A stretch of DNA of 53,091 nucleotides from Clostridiales bacterium (GTDB lineage Bacteria > Bacillota > Clostridia > Oscillospirales > CAG-272). Location of the stretch: contig JAAWDG010000018.1 of NCBI GenBank assembly GCA_022793655.1, positions 1-53,091 on the forward strand, in the 5' to 3' direction. Under the pieces are notes generated by a model. It saw only the letters and a list, made by a program, of their open reading frames with translations, was not told where the DNA came from and searched no databases. The first letter of the stretch is position 1; every line of letters begins with the position of its first letter. The position numbers and the translations under genes were made by a program. Below, one piece after another: positions 1 to 7,919 of the stretch.

Positions 1-1001
1 ACGGCAAGCCCGACATTAATATCGATACGGATGATGACGGCAAGCCCGACATTAATATCGATACGGATGATGACGGCAAGCCTGATGTAAATATTGATAC
101 CGATGATGACGGCAAGCCCGACATCAATATCGATACGGATGATGATGGCAAGCCTGATGTTGATATCGATACCGATGACGATGGCAAGCCTGATGTGAAT
201 GTAGATACCGATGGCGACGGTGAACCCGACATTAACATTGATACCGATGATGACGGCAAACCTGATGTAAATATTGATACCGATGATGACGGTGAACCCG
301 ACATTAATATCGATACCGATGACGATGGCAAACCTGATATCAATATCGATACGGATGATGACGGCAAGCCTGATGTGAATGTTGATACCGATGACGACGG
401 TAAGCCCGACATCAATATCGATACGGATGATGACGGCAAGCCTGATGTTGATATCGATACGGATGACGACGGCAAGCCTGATGTAAATGTTGATACTGAT
501 GGCGATGGCAAACCTGATATCAATATCGATACCGATGATGATGGTAAGCCTGATGTAAACGTTGATACCGATGACGATGGCAAACCTGATATCAATATTG
601 ATACCGATGACGACGGTAAGCCTGATGTGAATATCGATACCGATGGCGATAATAAACCTGATATCAATATTGATACTGATAACGATGGTAAGGCTGATAT
701 CAACATCGATACAGATGGTGATAAAAAGGCTGATATCAATATTGATACCGATGGCGATAAAAAAGCCGACATCAACATTGATACTGACGGTGACGGTAAA
801 GCAGACGTTAACATCGATACTGATGGCGACGGCATTCCAGATGAAAATCTGACAGATGAGTGGAAGGAAAAACTGCAAACCGGTTCACATGAAGTTTATA
901 GCTTATACTTCTTTATTGCTCTTGCATTGCTTTCTCTTTGCTGCTTTGTACTTTTACGCAGAAGAAAAGAAAAAGATGCAAAGGCAGGTCAGAATCGGTA
1001 A
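1..1001 (+). CDS. Cell-surface protein with Asp-rich 12-residue tandem repeats, C-terminal part (5' end outside window)
   Basis: The reading frame is open from base 3 to the TAA at 999-1001, so this is the 3' part of a longer gene. The GTG at 195 lies inside a repeat and is not a start. About 23 units of 12 residues (type DTDDDGKPDINI) cover almost everything. The spacing of Asp residues (DxDxDGxxD) is that of Ca2+-binding loops in thrombospondin type 3 and EF-hand-like repeats, so calcium-dependent folding of a rigid stalk is inferred. The tail has the layout of a wall-sorting signal: an LQTG tetrapeptide at 873-884, about 20 hydrophobic residues, then RRRK. The proline of the usual LPxTG or NPxTG is missing. 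A class B sortase gene begins 24 bases downstream, which supports wall anchoring. The N-terminal domain, signal peptide and true length are not visible. Confidence 0.85.
   Translation, partial: GKPDINIDTDDDGKPDINIDTDDDGKPDVNIDTDDDGKPDINIDTDDDGKPDVDIDTDDDGKPDVNVDTDGDGEPDINIDTDDDGKPDVNIDTDDDGEPDINIDTDDDGKPDINIDTDDDGKPDVNVDTDDDGKPDINIDTDDDGKPDVDIDTDDDGKPDVNVDTDGDGKPDINIDTDDDGKPDVNVDTDDDGKPDINIDTDDDGKPDVNIDTDGDNKPDINIDTDNDGKADINIDTDGDKKADINIDTDGDKKADINIDTDGDGKADVNIDTDGDGIPDENLTDEWKEKLQTGSHEVYSLYFFIALALLSLCCFVLLRRRKEKDAKAGQNR
3..851 (+). repeat. 36-bp coding tandem repeat, about 23 units
   Basis: The period is exactly 36 bp with no spacers and the frame is never broken. Units differ mainly at the two hydrophobic positions (I/V-N-I/V) and by D or G in the Asp cluster. 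Units 2-6 (39-218) and 10-14 (327-506) show the same succession of variants, including the rare PDVDID unit and the following DGD unit. This indicates an 8-unit (288 bp) higher-order duplication. The last five units drift (P to A, extra K), as expected of older copies at the array edge. The left end is cut by the window. Confidence 0.93.
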
Positions 1002-1025
1002 AACATATTCTGATTTAAGAGAACC

Positions 1026-1805
1026 ATGAAAAAAAGAAAACTTCTTAAAAATTTCGTTTGTGTTCTTTTAATTGCTGTATTTGGATTTAGTGTATATAAG
1101 GTTTATACGATAAGCAAAACATTGCGAGAAGTTGATCTTATTTACCAAAGAATTCAAGAAGAATATATTGTTATGGGTTCGGACGGATCAATTGATTCGG
1201 CCGAATCCATAGAAAATAACGATTCCAATGATAATGCGGAAGGCACTGCCTTCCGCATTCGTTGGCAAGAGCTATTAGAAACAAATCCTGATGTACTTGC
1301 TTGGATTTATATTCCTGGTACCCATATTAATTATCCTGTACTGCAGGGAAAAACCAGTGATGAATATTTAAGACGTGACTTGTATAGAAATTATTTAATT
1401 GCCGGTTCAATTTTTGTAGACAGTCATAATGCAAAGCCATTTGAAGATTATAATACGGTTATATATGGGCACAATATGCAAAATGAAACGATGTTTTCTG
1501 AGCTAAGAGATTATACAAAAAAGGATTTTGCGCAAGCACATCAAAAGGTTCTTATTTATCGACCTGATGGAACTTGTCTTACATATACCATTATTTCTTT
1601 TCACAAGGTCCATGAAGCGGATGATGAAATATATAATACCGATGTTTTAGATCGCACTGCGTTTTTGAATCGCTTAAGAGAACAAAATCAATTGCAGAGT
1701 GTGATTGATGAGGAAAATATTGCCTCTATTATTACATTATCTACTTGTACGAATGGGAACCAAGAGGAACGATATGTTCTCCACGCAGCACTTTTTAAAA
1801 ATTAA
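1026..1805 (+). CDS. srtB: Class B sortase
   Basis: A 259-residue transpeptidase expected to sit on the outer face of the membrane and join surface proteins to peptidoglycan. Residues about 8-29 form an N-terminal membrane anchor. The catalytic set is visible: His149 in VIYGHNM, Cys241 in TLSTC, and Arg249 in EERYVLH. NYPVLQG and the long insert before the Cys are typical of class B. The start is the ATG at 1026; the ribosome-binding site is weak (AAGAGAACC). It follows the repeat protein by 24 bases, and a terminator stands right after it, so the two probably share a transcript. The neighbouring repeat protein is the obvious substrate candidate, although its LQTG motif differs from the NPQTN and (S/N)PxTG motifs known for class B enzymes. 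Confidence 0.93.
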   Translation: MKKRKLLKNFVCVLLIAVFGFSVYKVYTISKTLREVDLIYQRIQEEYIVMGSDGSIDSAESIENNDSNDNAEGTAFRIRWQELLETNPDVLAWIYIPGTHINYPVLQGKTSDEYLRRDLYRNYLIAGSIFVDSHNAKPFEDYNTVIYGHNMQNETMFSELRDYTKKDFAQAHQKVLIYRPDGTCLTYTIISFHKVHEADDEIYNTDVLDRTAFLNRLREQNQLQSVIDEENIASIITLSTCTNGNQEERYVLHAALFKN

Positions 1806-1812
1806 AACAAAC

Positions 1813-1848
1813 AAAAAACAGGTATACAATATATACCTGTTTTTTATT
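1813..1848 (+). terminator. Rho-independent terminator after the sortase gene, possibly bidirectional
   Basis: A 14-bp stem (1813-1826 with 1832-1845) around CAGGTATA, with a 5-base loop. There is an A-tract on the left and a T-tract on the right. It lies between two convergent genes, so it can serve both strands. Confidence 0.9.
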
Positions 1849-1877
1849 TGTTATAGCCTAAGTATCAAAATAATTAT

Positions 1878-2333
1878 TTATTTTTGATCAAAAATACTTT
1901 TATATTCTTGCTTTTTTTCTATGGATTTTTGTTGCATCGCTTGCAGCAAACCAGTGATACCTGCGACGCATACGTAGAACAGAACAAAGAGAATGCAAGC
2001 AATCATCATAAACTTGCCTTCTTGATATAAAGTCTGTGATAGATTTTTTTCATAAAAAGAGAATACCATTTTTGCAAAAGCGTAAAACACAGCCAAATTG
2101 AGTAAAAAATGAATGGTATATCGCAAAACGATATTGATTTTATGGATTTTAAGCACAAAATTTGTTATCGCAATACAAAAACTATAACCTAATATAAAGT
2201 AGAATATAGTACTGACGATGGCACTGGTAATGCCAGTGGGAATTGTCAGTATAAATAGAAAAAGACAAATAAGGACAGTGTAAGTACACATAGGGTAGAG
2301 AATTTTTTGTTTTGCCAATGTAATTAACTTCAT
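1878..2333 (-). CDS. Small four-helix membrane protein of unknown function
   Basis: 151 residues with four clear hydrophobic segments (about 14-36, 39-61, 69-91 and 108-131) and a Lys/Glu-rich cytoplasmic tail. The overall look (short linkers, an LRYTIHFLLN-like third helix) recalls DUF3021-type membrane proteins found beside LytTR regulators. No such regulator is present and I would not assign the family firmly. It converges on the sortase gene and is monocistronic. Upstream are two extended -10 sequences on the same strand, one of them at the end of a dispersed intergenic element. Coding is supported by an uninterrupted frame and the regular alternation of helices and charged linkers. Confidence 0.75.
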   Translation of the reverse strand: MKLITLAKQKILYPMCTYTVLICLFLFILTIPTGITSAIVSTIFYFILGYSFCIAITNFVLKIHKINIVLRYTIHFLLNLAVFYAFAKMVFSFYEKNLSQTLYQEGKFMMIACILFVLFYVCVAGITGLLQAMQQKSIEKKQEYKSIFDQK

Positions 2334-2397
2334 AGTTTTTTCCTTATATTATGATTAAAATAGTAATTTAAAGTACGATCAAAGTAAATTCTTGATT

Positions 2398-2451
2398 TCA
2401 TTATAGCATAAAGTTTTAGTAAGCCGGAATGTTACCCTAATGAGTGACAAG
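2398..2451 (-). repeat. Dispersed intergenic element, copy 1 (minus orientation)
   Basis: Read on the minus strand it has CTTGTCAC, then AGGG and ACATTCCGGCT (block 2422-2451), then AACTTTATGCTATAAT (-10 at 2400-2405). The first block matches 50627-50657 almost base for base. The promoter-like end matches 24965-24983. TTCCGG sits 18 bp before the -10. Confidence 0.6.
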
Positions 2452-2486
2452 ATGAACTTAGAAACAACGGTGTTATCCTGTTTTTA

Positions 2487-2515
2487 TTATAGCATAAAAA
2501 CATTGGTATGGAAAG
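2487..2515 (-). promoter_or_regulatory. Second extended -10 promoter candidate for the membrane protein gene
   Basis: The minus strand reads TATGCTATAAT (hexamer at 2487-2492). The 13-mer ATTATAGCATAAA on the plus strand is identical at 2400-2412 and 2487-2499. The -35 region is poor (TTTCCA at 17 bp), so initiation would rest on the extended -10. Confidence 0.4.
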
Positions 2516-2547
2516 AGTTTGTGCGTTTTTATGTGTTTTGTGTATTG

Positions 2548-2576
2548 TTGACTTTTAAAGTTACTTATATTATAAT
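2548..2576 (+). promoter_or_regulatory. Sigma-A promoter of the nusB-recN cluster
   Basis: TTGACT at 2548-2553, a 17-bp spacer, and a perfect TATAAT at 2571-2576. This places the transcript start near 2583, about 28 bases before nusB. Confidence 0.85.
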
Positions 2577-2610
2577 AAAATGAAGTTTAATATATAAAGG
2601 AAACACCACC

Positions 2611-3021
2611 ATGAAAAGAAGAGAGAGCCGACAATATGCGTTAGAATTGATTTTTGAAGGATCTTTTCATAACTTTGAAAATCCTGCTGTTTTGTATGAG
2701 AATGCAGTATCTTGTCGGGAATTTGCGGACAATGAATATAGTAAAACACTTTTTTTCGGCGTGTGTGATAAGCAGAGCGAGATTGATGCATTGATTGAGG
2801 AGACAGCAAAAGATTGGAAAGTAGAACGTATTTCAAAATTAGCTTTGGCTGTACTTAGACTTGGAATCTTTGAAATGAAATATCAGGTAGATGTACCTTT
2901 TACGATTGTCATTAACGAAGCCATTGAGTTACTCAAAGAATATGACAGCAATCCGCCGACAGCTTTTATCAATGGAATTTTGAACAAAGTAGCTGAAAAA
3001 GAGGGACTAAAAAGCATATGA
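2611..3021 (+). CDS. nusB: Transcription antitermination factor NusB
   Basis: 136 residues, normal for NusB, an all-helical protein. With NusE (S10) it binds boxA of rRNA leaders and supports antitermination and rRNA processing. The N-terminal MKRRESRQYALELIFEG and the C-terminal INEAIELLKEYDS...AFINGILNKV are characteristic of the family. AAAGGA lies 9 bases before the ATG. It is the first gene after a consensus promoter and overlaps the next gene by 4 bases (ATGA), so it leads a translationally coupled operon. Confidence 0.95.
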   Translation: MKRRESRQYALELIFEGSFHNFENPAVLYENAVSCREFADNEYSKTLFFGVCDKQSEIDALIEETAKDWKVERISKLALAVLRLGIFEMKYQVDVPFTIVINEAIELLKEYDSNPPTAFINGILNKVAEKEGLKSI

Positions 3022-3944
3022 GTTTTTGTTCGCTCGCTTTTGATACAAGCAATTATACAACATCGGTAGCGGTATGTCAATCTGGCCGTATAATCGAAAA
3101 CAGAAAACAACCGGTTACCGTTAAAAAAGGAAATCGAGGAATACGGCAGTCTGATGCGGTATTTGCTCATACGGTGAATTTGGCGGCAATGCTGGAATCT
3201 ATGCATGAATATGCGTTTGATTGTATTGGTGTATCGATTAAACCGCGGGATGTCCAAGGTTCTTATATGCCTTGTTTTTTACCAGGTTTTGCCTGTGCGA
3301 AAACAGCTGCCGGCGTCTTAGGTATTCCTTTATACGAGTTTTCACATCAAAGAGGGCATATTGCAGCGGCGCTTTATGCGGTGAATCGCTTGGATTTATA
3401 TGAGCAAAAATTTATCGCATTTCATCTTTCGGGCGGAACGACAGAGATGCTTTTGTGTGATCGTGGTTCCATTACGAAAATTGGGGGAACGCTTGATATT
3501 AGTGCAGGGCAGCTCCTTGACCGTACAGGCGTCAAACTTGGTTTTTCTTTTCCTTGCGGTGCAATGATCGATCATGCTGCTTTAGAACAGGGGAAAGCCA
3601 AAGTATCAATTTCGCTAAAAAACAACGAATGTTTTTGCAATTTATCAGGTGTAGAGAATCAGGTAGATGATCTCATGAGAAAGGGATGCGATGCTGGGAT
3701 TATAAGCCGGTTTGTGCTAATGAATATTCAGTGCGCTGTGGAAAATATGCTGCAAGCTGCGCAGAAAGAATATGGTGCGCTGCCTGTCTTATTTTCAGGC
3801 GGCGTGAGTGCGAGTCAAGTGCTGTGCGAGTATTTTTCAAGTCATTATGATGCGCTATTTCCTGACGCAGCTTTTTCTCTTGATAATGCGGCGGGCATTG
3901 CCATTCTTGCTGTAAAGGAGCATTATGGAAACATCAAATCATAA
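3018..3944 (+). CDS. TsaD/Kae1-like (peptidase M22 family) paralogue
   Basis: 308 residues of the ASKHA fold shared with TsaD, which transfers threonylcarbamoyl to A37 of ANN-reading tRNAs. Family features are kept: FDTSNYTTSVA at the N-terminus, the metal ligands in SHQRGH (HxxxH), HLSGGTTEM, FSGGVSAS, and a late Asp in SLDNAAGIAI. It is shorter than true TsaD (about 340) and lacks the HHMEGH sequence. No tsaB or tsaE stands beside it. Clostridial genomes often carry such a second, divergent copy next to nusB/xseA, so the canonical tsaD is probably elsewhere. Whether this copy modifies tRNA is unknown. It overlaps nusB by 4 and xseA by 20 bases. Confidence 0.85.
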   Translation: MSFCSLAFDTSNYTTSVAVCQSGRIIENRKQPVTVKKGNRGIRQSDAVFAHTVNLAAMLESMHEYAFDCIGVSIKPRDVQGSYMPCFLPGFACAKTAAGVLGIPLYEFSHQRGHIAAALYAVNRLDLYEQKFIAFHLSGGTTEMLLCDRGSITKIGGTLDISAGQLLDRTGVKLGFSFPCGAMIDHAALEQGKAKVSISLKNNECFCNLSGVENQVDDLMRKGCDAGIISRFVLMNIQCAVENMLQAAQKEYGALPVLFSGGVSASQVLCEYFSSHYDALFPDAAFSLDNAAGIAILAVKEHYGNIKS

Positions 3945-5154
3945 TATTGTTACCGTATCGCAAATTGGCGCCTATGTAAAAAGACTATTAGAAAGCGATA
4001 TTCATTTAAAAAATATTTATGTGAAAGGTGAAATTTCAAATTTTACCCATCACAAGACAGGGCATCTCTATTTTGATTTAAAAGATGCGGGCGGCGTATT
4101 GAATGCAGTTATGTTTGCCGGAAGCACTAAAAAACTGAATTTCAATCCGGAAAACGGTATGATGGTAGTTGCTTGTGGACGGCTAACATCCTATGAAAAG
4201 GGCAGTCGTTATCAGATTATTGTTGGTTCGATGGAGCCAGATGGCGTCGGGGCTCTCTACATTGCTTTTGAAAAACTAAAGGCTAAATTGCAGCAAGAAG
4301 GACTTTTTGATCCGGCCCATAAAAAATCAATTCCCAAGATTCCCACTCGACTTGGCGTGGTTACCTCGCCAACGGGAGCTGCAATTCGTGATATTATCAA
4401 CGTAAGCGGCCGGAGGTTTCCATTTGCGAAACTCGTACTTTATCCTGCTTTAGTACAGGGGGAGGGGGCCGCTGTTAGTGTATGTGACGGTATTCGTTAT
4501 TTTAACCAGACGCGGTCAGTTGATGTGATTATCATTGGCCGCGGCGGCGGTTCAATCGAAGATCTTTGGGCGTTTAATGATGAGACATTAGCCAGGGTCA
4601 TTTATGATTCGGAAATACCAATTATCTCGGCGGTAGGACATGAGATTGATTTTACCATTGCTGATTTTGTTGCTGATCTGCGTGCGCCGACTCCAACAGC
4701 TGCTGCCGAGCTGGCATTGCCAGACACAGAAGATTTAAAAAGAAGAATTAATAATATTACTGAGCGCATGCGATCACAGTTAACCGGTCGCTGTGCGGTG
4801 TATCGGCAAGCGCTCAGTCATTTTGCTGAATCACGTGCTCTTTCTTCTCCTCAAAACACAATTGATGATAAACGTTTGGTGGTTGCTTCTTTCTATGATC
4901 ACCTGGAGAAAGATTTAAAATTAATATTGTCAAACAAACGAAATGCCTTTGTTCGTTCAGCGTCTGCATTAGAACCGCTGAATCCATTAGCGGTCATTAA
5001 ACGAGGTTATGCAGCTGTGTATACTGATCAAAATATGCTAGTGCAGAGCGCTAAGCAATTGACACCGGGACAGACGGTGCATTTCAAACTGAGTGATGGA
5101 AATGTATTGGCTGAAGTAAAGAAAGTTGAAGAGCAGCCGGAAGGGAGTTTATAA
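3925..5154 (+). CDS. xseA: Exodeoxyribonuclease VII large subunit
   Basis: 409 residues, the usual length. It is the catalytic subunit of the bidirectional single-strand exonuclease that acts with several copies of XseB. The N-terminal OB-fold is recognisable (VKGEISNFTHHKTGHLYFDLKD), followed by the central nuclease region (GVVTSPTGAAIRDI, IIGRGGGSIEDLWAFN, SAVGHEIDFTIADFVAD) and a helical C-terminus. AAGGAG stands 5 bases before the ATG, which lies inside the 3' end of the tsaD-like gene. The xseB start follows its stop after one base. Confidence 0.96.
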   Translation: METSNHNIVTVSQIGAYVKRLLESDIHLKNIYVKGEISNFTHHKTGHLYFDLKDAGGVLNAVMFAGSTKKLNFNPENGMMVVACGRLTSYEKGSRYQIIVGSMEPDGVGALYIAFEKLKAKLQQEGLFDPAHKKSIPKIPTRLGVVTSPTGAAIRDIINVSGRRFPFAKLVLYPALVQGEGAAVSVCDGIRYFNQTRSVDVIIIGRGGGSIEDLWAFNDETLARVIYDSEIPIISAVGHEIDFTIADFVADLRAPTPTAAAELALPDTEDLKRRINNITERMRSQLTGRCAVYRQALSHFAESRALSSPQNTIDDKRLVVASFYDHLEKDLKLILSNKRNAFVRSASALEPLNPLAVIKRGYAAVYTDQNMLVQSAKQLTPGQTVHFKLSDGNVLAEVKKVEEQPEGSL

Positions 5155-5155
5155 T

Positions 5156-5371
5156 ATGGGAGAAAACAAAGAAGAACTTACTTTTGAGGCGGCGCTTGCT
5201 CGCTTAGAAGTCATTGTAAAAAGTTTAGATAGCGGCAACGTCCCGTTAGATGAATCGCTTGGCTTGTTTGAAGAGGGGGTTTCGCTGGTAAAACTGTGTA
5301 ACAGTCGGTTGGACCACGCCGAGCGTAAAATTAAAGTGTTGGTCGATGGGGAAGAGACGGATTTTCACTGA
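5156..5371 (+). CDS. xseB: Exodeoxyribonuclease VII small subunit
   Basis: 71 residues, mostly helical, with the family pattern TFEAALARLEVIVKSLDSG and LDESLGLFEEGV. It binds the C-terminal helices of XseA to form the active enzyme. The ATG at 5156 is chosen over an upstream TTG (5126) because homologous sequence begins there and GGAAGGGA is placed upstream. The stop overlaps the ispA start by one base (TGATG), indicating coupling. Confidence 0.94.
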   Translation: MGENKEELTFEAALARLEVIVKSLDSGNVPLDESLGLFEEGVSLVKLCNSRLDHAERKIKVLVDGEETDFH

Positions 5372-6249
5372 TGAGTCAATATTTACATGAGGCACTGCAA
5401 GCAGATATTGCTTGTATTAACCAGGCATTGCAAGAAGTTTTTTCGTCTGATGATGATTATTCTGTCTTATTTGACGCCATGCGTTACAGCTTAGAAGCGG
5501 GCGGTAAAAGGGTGCGTCCTTTTTTGACATTAGAATTTTGTCGCCTATTTGGTGGTCAAAAACAAACGGCATTGCCTTATGCCTGTGCGGTTGAAATGAT
5601 CCATACTTATTCTTTAATTCACGATGATTTGCCTTGTATGGACAACGACGATTTACGCCGCGGACGGCCAACTAACCATATTGTTTTTGGCGAAGGTGTG
5701 GCCATGTTAGCCGGCGATGCGCTGTTAACCCACGCTTTTTCGATTATCAGTTCTTCTGGTGCGCCGGGTATTGCGCAAGCAGTTCAGCTGGCCGCCGAGT
5801 GCGCGGGACCTTTTGGTATGATTGGCGGCCAACAAATGGATTTGATTGGAGAAACCAAGGCTTATTCGTTGGATACGCTATTAAAAACATACTATTTAAA
5901 AACCGGCAAGTTAATTGCCTGTGCGTGCTTGCTTGGTGTCTTAGCAGCCGGATTTTCCAAAGACTCTGCTCCATATCAAGCGGCTGAACAATATGCCTTT
6001 TGTATAGGCACGGCTTTTCAGGTGATTGACGATATTTTAGATCAATATGGCGACGAAAAGCAAATCGGCAAGACAATAGGCAGTGATTTACAGCAAAGCA
6101 AATCGACTTTTTTGACTTTAATGAGTCAAAACGAGGCGTTTGATTATGCGAAAGATTTAACTGAACAGGCCAAAGCAACGCTTGTTTCGTTTGAACAAAA
6201 TGAAGTGCTTTGCGCATTTGCAGATTCTTTGCTTCATCGAATAAAATGA
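5371..6249 (+). CDS. ispA: Farnesyl diphosphate synthase (polyprenyl synthetase family)
   Basis: 292 residues, normal length. It condenses IPP with DMAPP and then GPP to make farnesyl-PP, the precursor of undecaprenyl-P lipid carrier and quinones. Both Asp-rich motifs are present: the first as HDDLPCMDNDD with RRGRPTNH following, the second as IDDILD. GGKRVRP near residue 50 binds IPP. In many Clostridia the next gene is dxs; here ispA runs directly into tlyA with a 4-base overlap. Confidence 0.95.
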   Translation: MSQYLHEALQADIACINQALQEVFSSDDDYSVLFDAMRYSLEAGGKRVRPFLTLEFCRLFGGQKQTALPYACAVEMIHTYSLIHDDLPCMDNDDLRRGRPTNHIVFGEGVAMLAGDALLTHAFSIISSSGAPGIAQAVQLAAECAGPFGMIGGQQMDLIGETKAYSLDTLLKTYYLKTGKLIACACLLGVLAAGFSKDSAPYQAAEQYAFCIGTAFQVIDDILDQYGDEKQIGKTIGSDLQQSKSTFLTLMSQNEAFDYAKDLTEQAKATLVSFEQNEVLCAFADSLLHRIK

Positions 6250-7031
6250 GATTAGATGTTTATTTGGTAGAAAACGGATTTGTACCAACACGTCAAAAGG
6301 CAAAAACGCTGATTCTAAACGGTGCTGTTTTTGTCGATGGCAAAGCGGTCACCAAACCAGCTTTTGACCCGACCGAAAAAATGGTGGAAATTCGTGGACC
6401 TAAAGAGAAGTATGTCAGCCGGGGCGGTGAAAAATTAGAGGCCGCACTCACCCACTTTACCATTGATGTGCAAGCGGCTAAATGCGTTGATATTGGTTCT
6501 TCTACAGGTGGATTTACTGACTGTCTTTTACAGCATGGAGCCGCTTTTGTTTATTGTGTCGATTCGGGAACTGGGCAGCTTCATGAGTGTATAGCAAATG
6601 ATCCCCGGGTGCGTCAGTTGGAAAAATTTAATGCGCGACATTTGACGATAAAAGAAGTTGGGTTTATTGCTGATTGTATTGTGATGGATGTTTCTTTTAT
6701 ATCCCAAACGCTGCTATATGATTCGGTGGTACCTCTGTTAGCGGAGGATGGCGTGTTTATCAGCCTGATTAAACCTCAATTTGAAGCGGGAAAAGAGAAT
6801 GTTGGTAAAGGCGGTCTTGTCAAAAAACGCTCTATTCATATACGTATTTTACAAAACATTAGTCAAGCAGCTGCGGAAAAAGGTCTTTATTGTCATGAGC
6901 TAATGTGCTCACCTTTGCGGGGTGGAGATGGCAATATTGAATATCTTGCTTTATTTCGCAAACAAAAAATCGATTTAGTGATCGATATTGACAAAATCGT
7001 GCCTGCACAAATTATCAGCGGATTGCGCTGA
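6246..7031 (+). CDS. tlyA: TlyA family rRNA 2'-O-methyltransferase (hemolysin A-like)
   Basis: 261 residues: an N-terminal S4 RNA-binding domain ([20 protein letters not shown] to about residue 60) joined to an FtsJ-type Rossmann methyltransferase. The SAM motif is [19 protein letters not shown], with KDK-like catalytic residues expected downstream (IKPQFEAGK). Characterised members methylate C1409 of 16S and C1920 of 23S rRNA. The ATG at 6246 is chosen because the S4 domain begins there and it overlaps the ispA stop as ATGA. An earlier in-frame start would add 12 unrelated residues. Confidence 0.93.
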   Translation: MRLDVYLVENGFVPTRQKAKTLILNGAVFVDGKAVTKPAFDPTEKMVEIRGPKEKYVSRGGEKLEAALTHFTIDVQAAKCVDIGSSTGGFTDCLLQHGAAFVYCVDSGTGQLHECIANDPRVRQLEKFNARHLTIKEVGFIADCIVMDVSFISQTLLYDSVVPLLAEDGVFISLIKPQFEAGKENVGKGGLVKKRSIHIRILQNISQAAAEKGLYCHELMCSPLRGGDGNIEYLALFRKQKIDLVIDIDKIVPAQIISGLR

Positions 7032-7074
7032 GTATACTGGAATTGCTTTAGACCGCAGAACGGAGATTTACAGA

Positions 7075-7896
7075 ATGAAATACATTGCCTTGATTCCGAA
7101 TACATATAAAGATAAAGAACTTATTTATTTCCATAAAATTAAAGAATTGCTAATCTCTTATTCGATGACGGTTTGTGTGCCAACAGAATATCAAACGTTA
7201 TCATTAGGAAATGAAGTGCTTTATACGGACTGTTTAGAAAATATTGATTTAATTATTGTTATCGGTGGAGATGGCACTATTTTGAAGCATTCTGTGCAAG
7301 CAGCGGAGCACGACATACCACTTTTGGGTATTAATTTAGGAAAAATCGGTTATATGGCGTCGGTGGAAAAAGAGAATCTTGAAAAACTGGCCGAGATTGT
7401 GCAGGGACATTATTCGATTGAAAAGCGAATGATGTTGGAAATTGCAGCGCTTAACAAAACCTATTATGCGCTAAACGATGCAGTTATTTCCAATGGCGGT
7501 GTGTCCAGAATGGTGGATATAGAGTTAGAAAGTGATCAGATGACTGTGTGTCGATATTATGCGGATGGTATTATTCTTTCTACGCCAACCGGTTCGACGG
7601 CGTATTCGCTATCGGCGGGGGGACCCGTGATCGATCCTGAGCTTGATTGTATTTGTGCTACGCCAATTTGTCCCCATTCTTTAACGGCAAGGCCGGTAAT
7701 CTTCTCAAAAAAATCAACGCTTACAGTGTATACGCATAGTAAAGATCGAAATCTTTTTTTGTCGATTGATGGCTCGGATAATTTGGAGATTCCAGAGGGC
7801 GGCACGGTAAATATCAAGAGTTCACCCTATATACTTTCACTTGTGAAAACCTATTCGCAAAATTTTTATAAAACGTTAAATGCCAAATTGAATTAA
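7075..7896 (+). CDS. nadK: NAD kinase
   Basis: 273 residues. It phosphorylates NAD+ to NADP+. The signature IGGDGTIL is present near residue 65. NDAVIS and [25 protein letters not shown] form the nucleotide and Zn/phosphate sites, followed by the C-terminal beta-rich domain. An upstream TTG (6988) lies inside tlyA; the ATG at 7075 has CGGAG at a proper distance and matches the family N-terminus (MKYIALIPN). The tlyA-nadK-argR-recN order is a conserved Firmicute arrangement. Confidence 0.95.
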   Translation: MKYIALIPNTYKDKELIYFHKIKELLISYSMTVCVPTEYQTLSLGNEVLYTDCLENIDLIIVIGGDGTILKHSVQAAEHDIPLLGINLGKIGYMASVEKENLEKLAEIVQGHYSIEKRMMLEIAALNKTYYALNDAVISNGGVSRMVDIELESDQMTVCRYYADGIILSTPTGSTAYSLSAGGPVIDPELDCICATPICPHSLTARPVIFSKKSTLTVYTHSKDRNLFLSIDGSDNLEIPEGGTVNIKSSPYILSLVKTYSQNFYKTLNAKLN

Positions 7897-7919
7897 TGAT
7901 GGCATGAAAATGATTGCAT

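Noticed and set aside
3-851. A 36-bp periodic array at the window edge that could be taken for a CRISPR
   Set aside because: No spacers, one open frame throughout, and variation falls at codon-meaningful positions. It is a coding repeat.
195-1001. A gene starting at GTG 195
   Set aside because: The same repeat frame is open upstream to base 3 and no ribosome-binding site precedes 195. The gene starts outside the window.
2570-2836. An 88-codon minus-strand frame over nusB
   Set aside because: It lies opposite a clear nusB gene and its promoter and has no ribosome-binding site or recognisable sequence.
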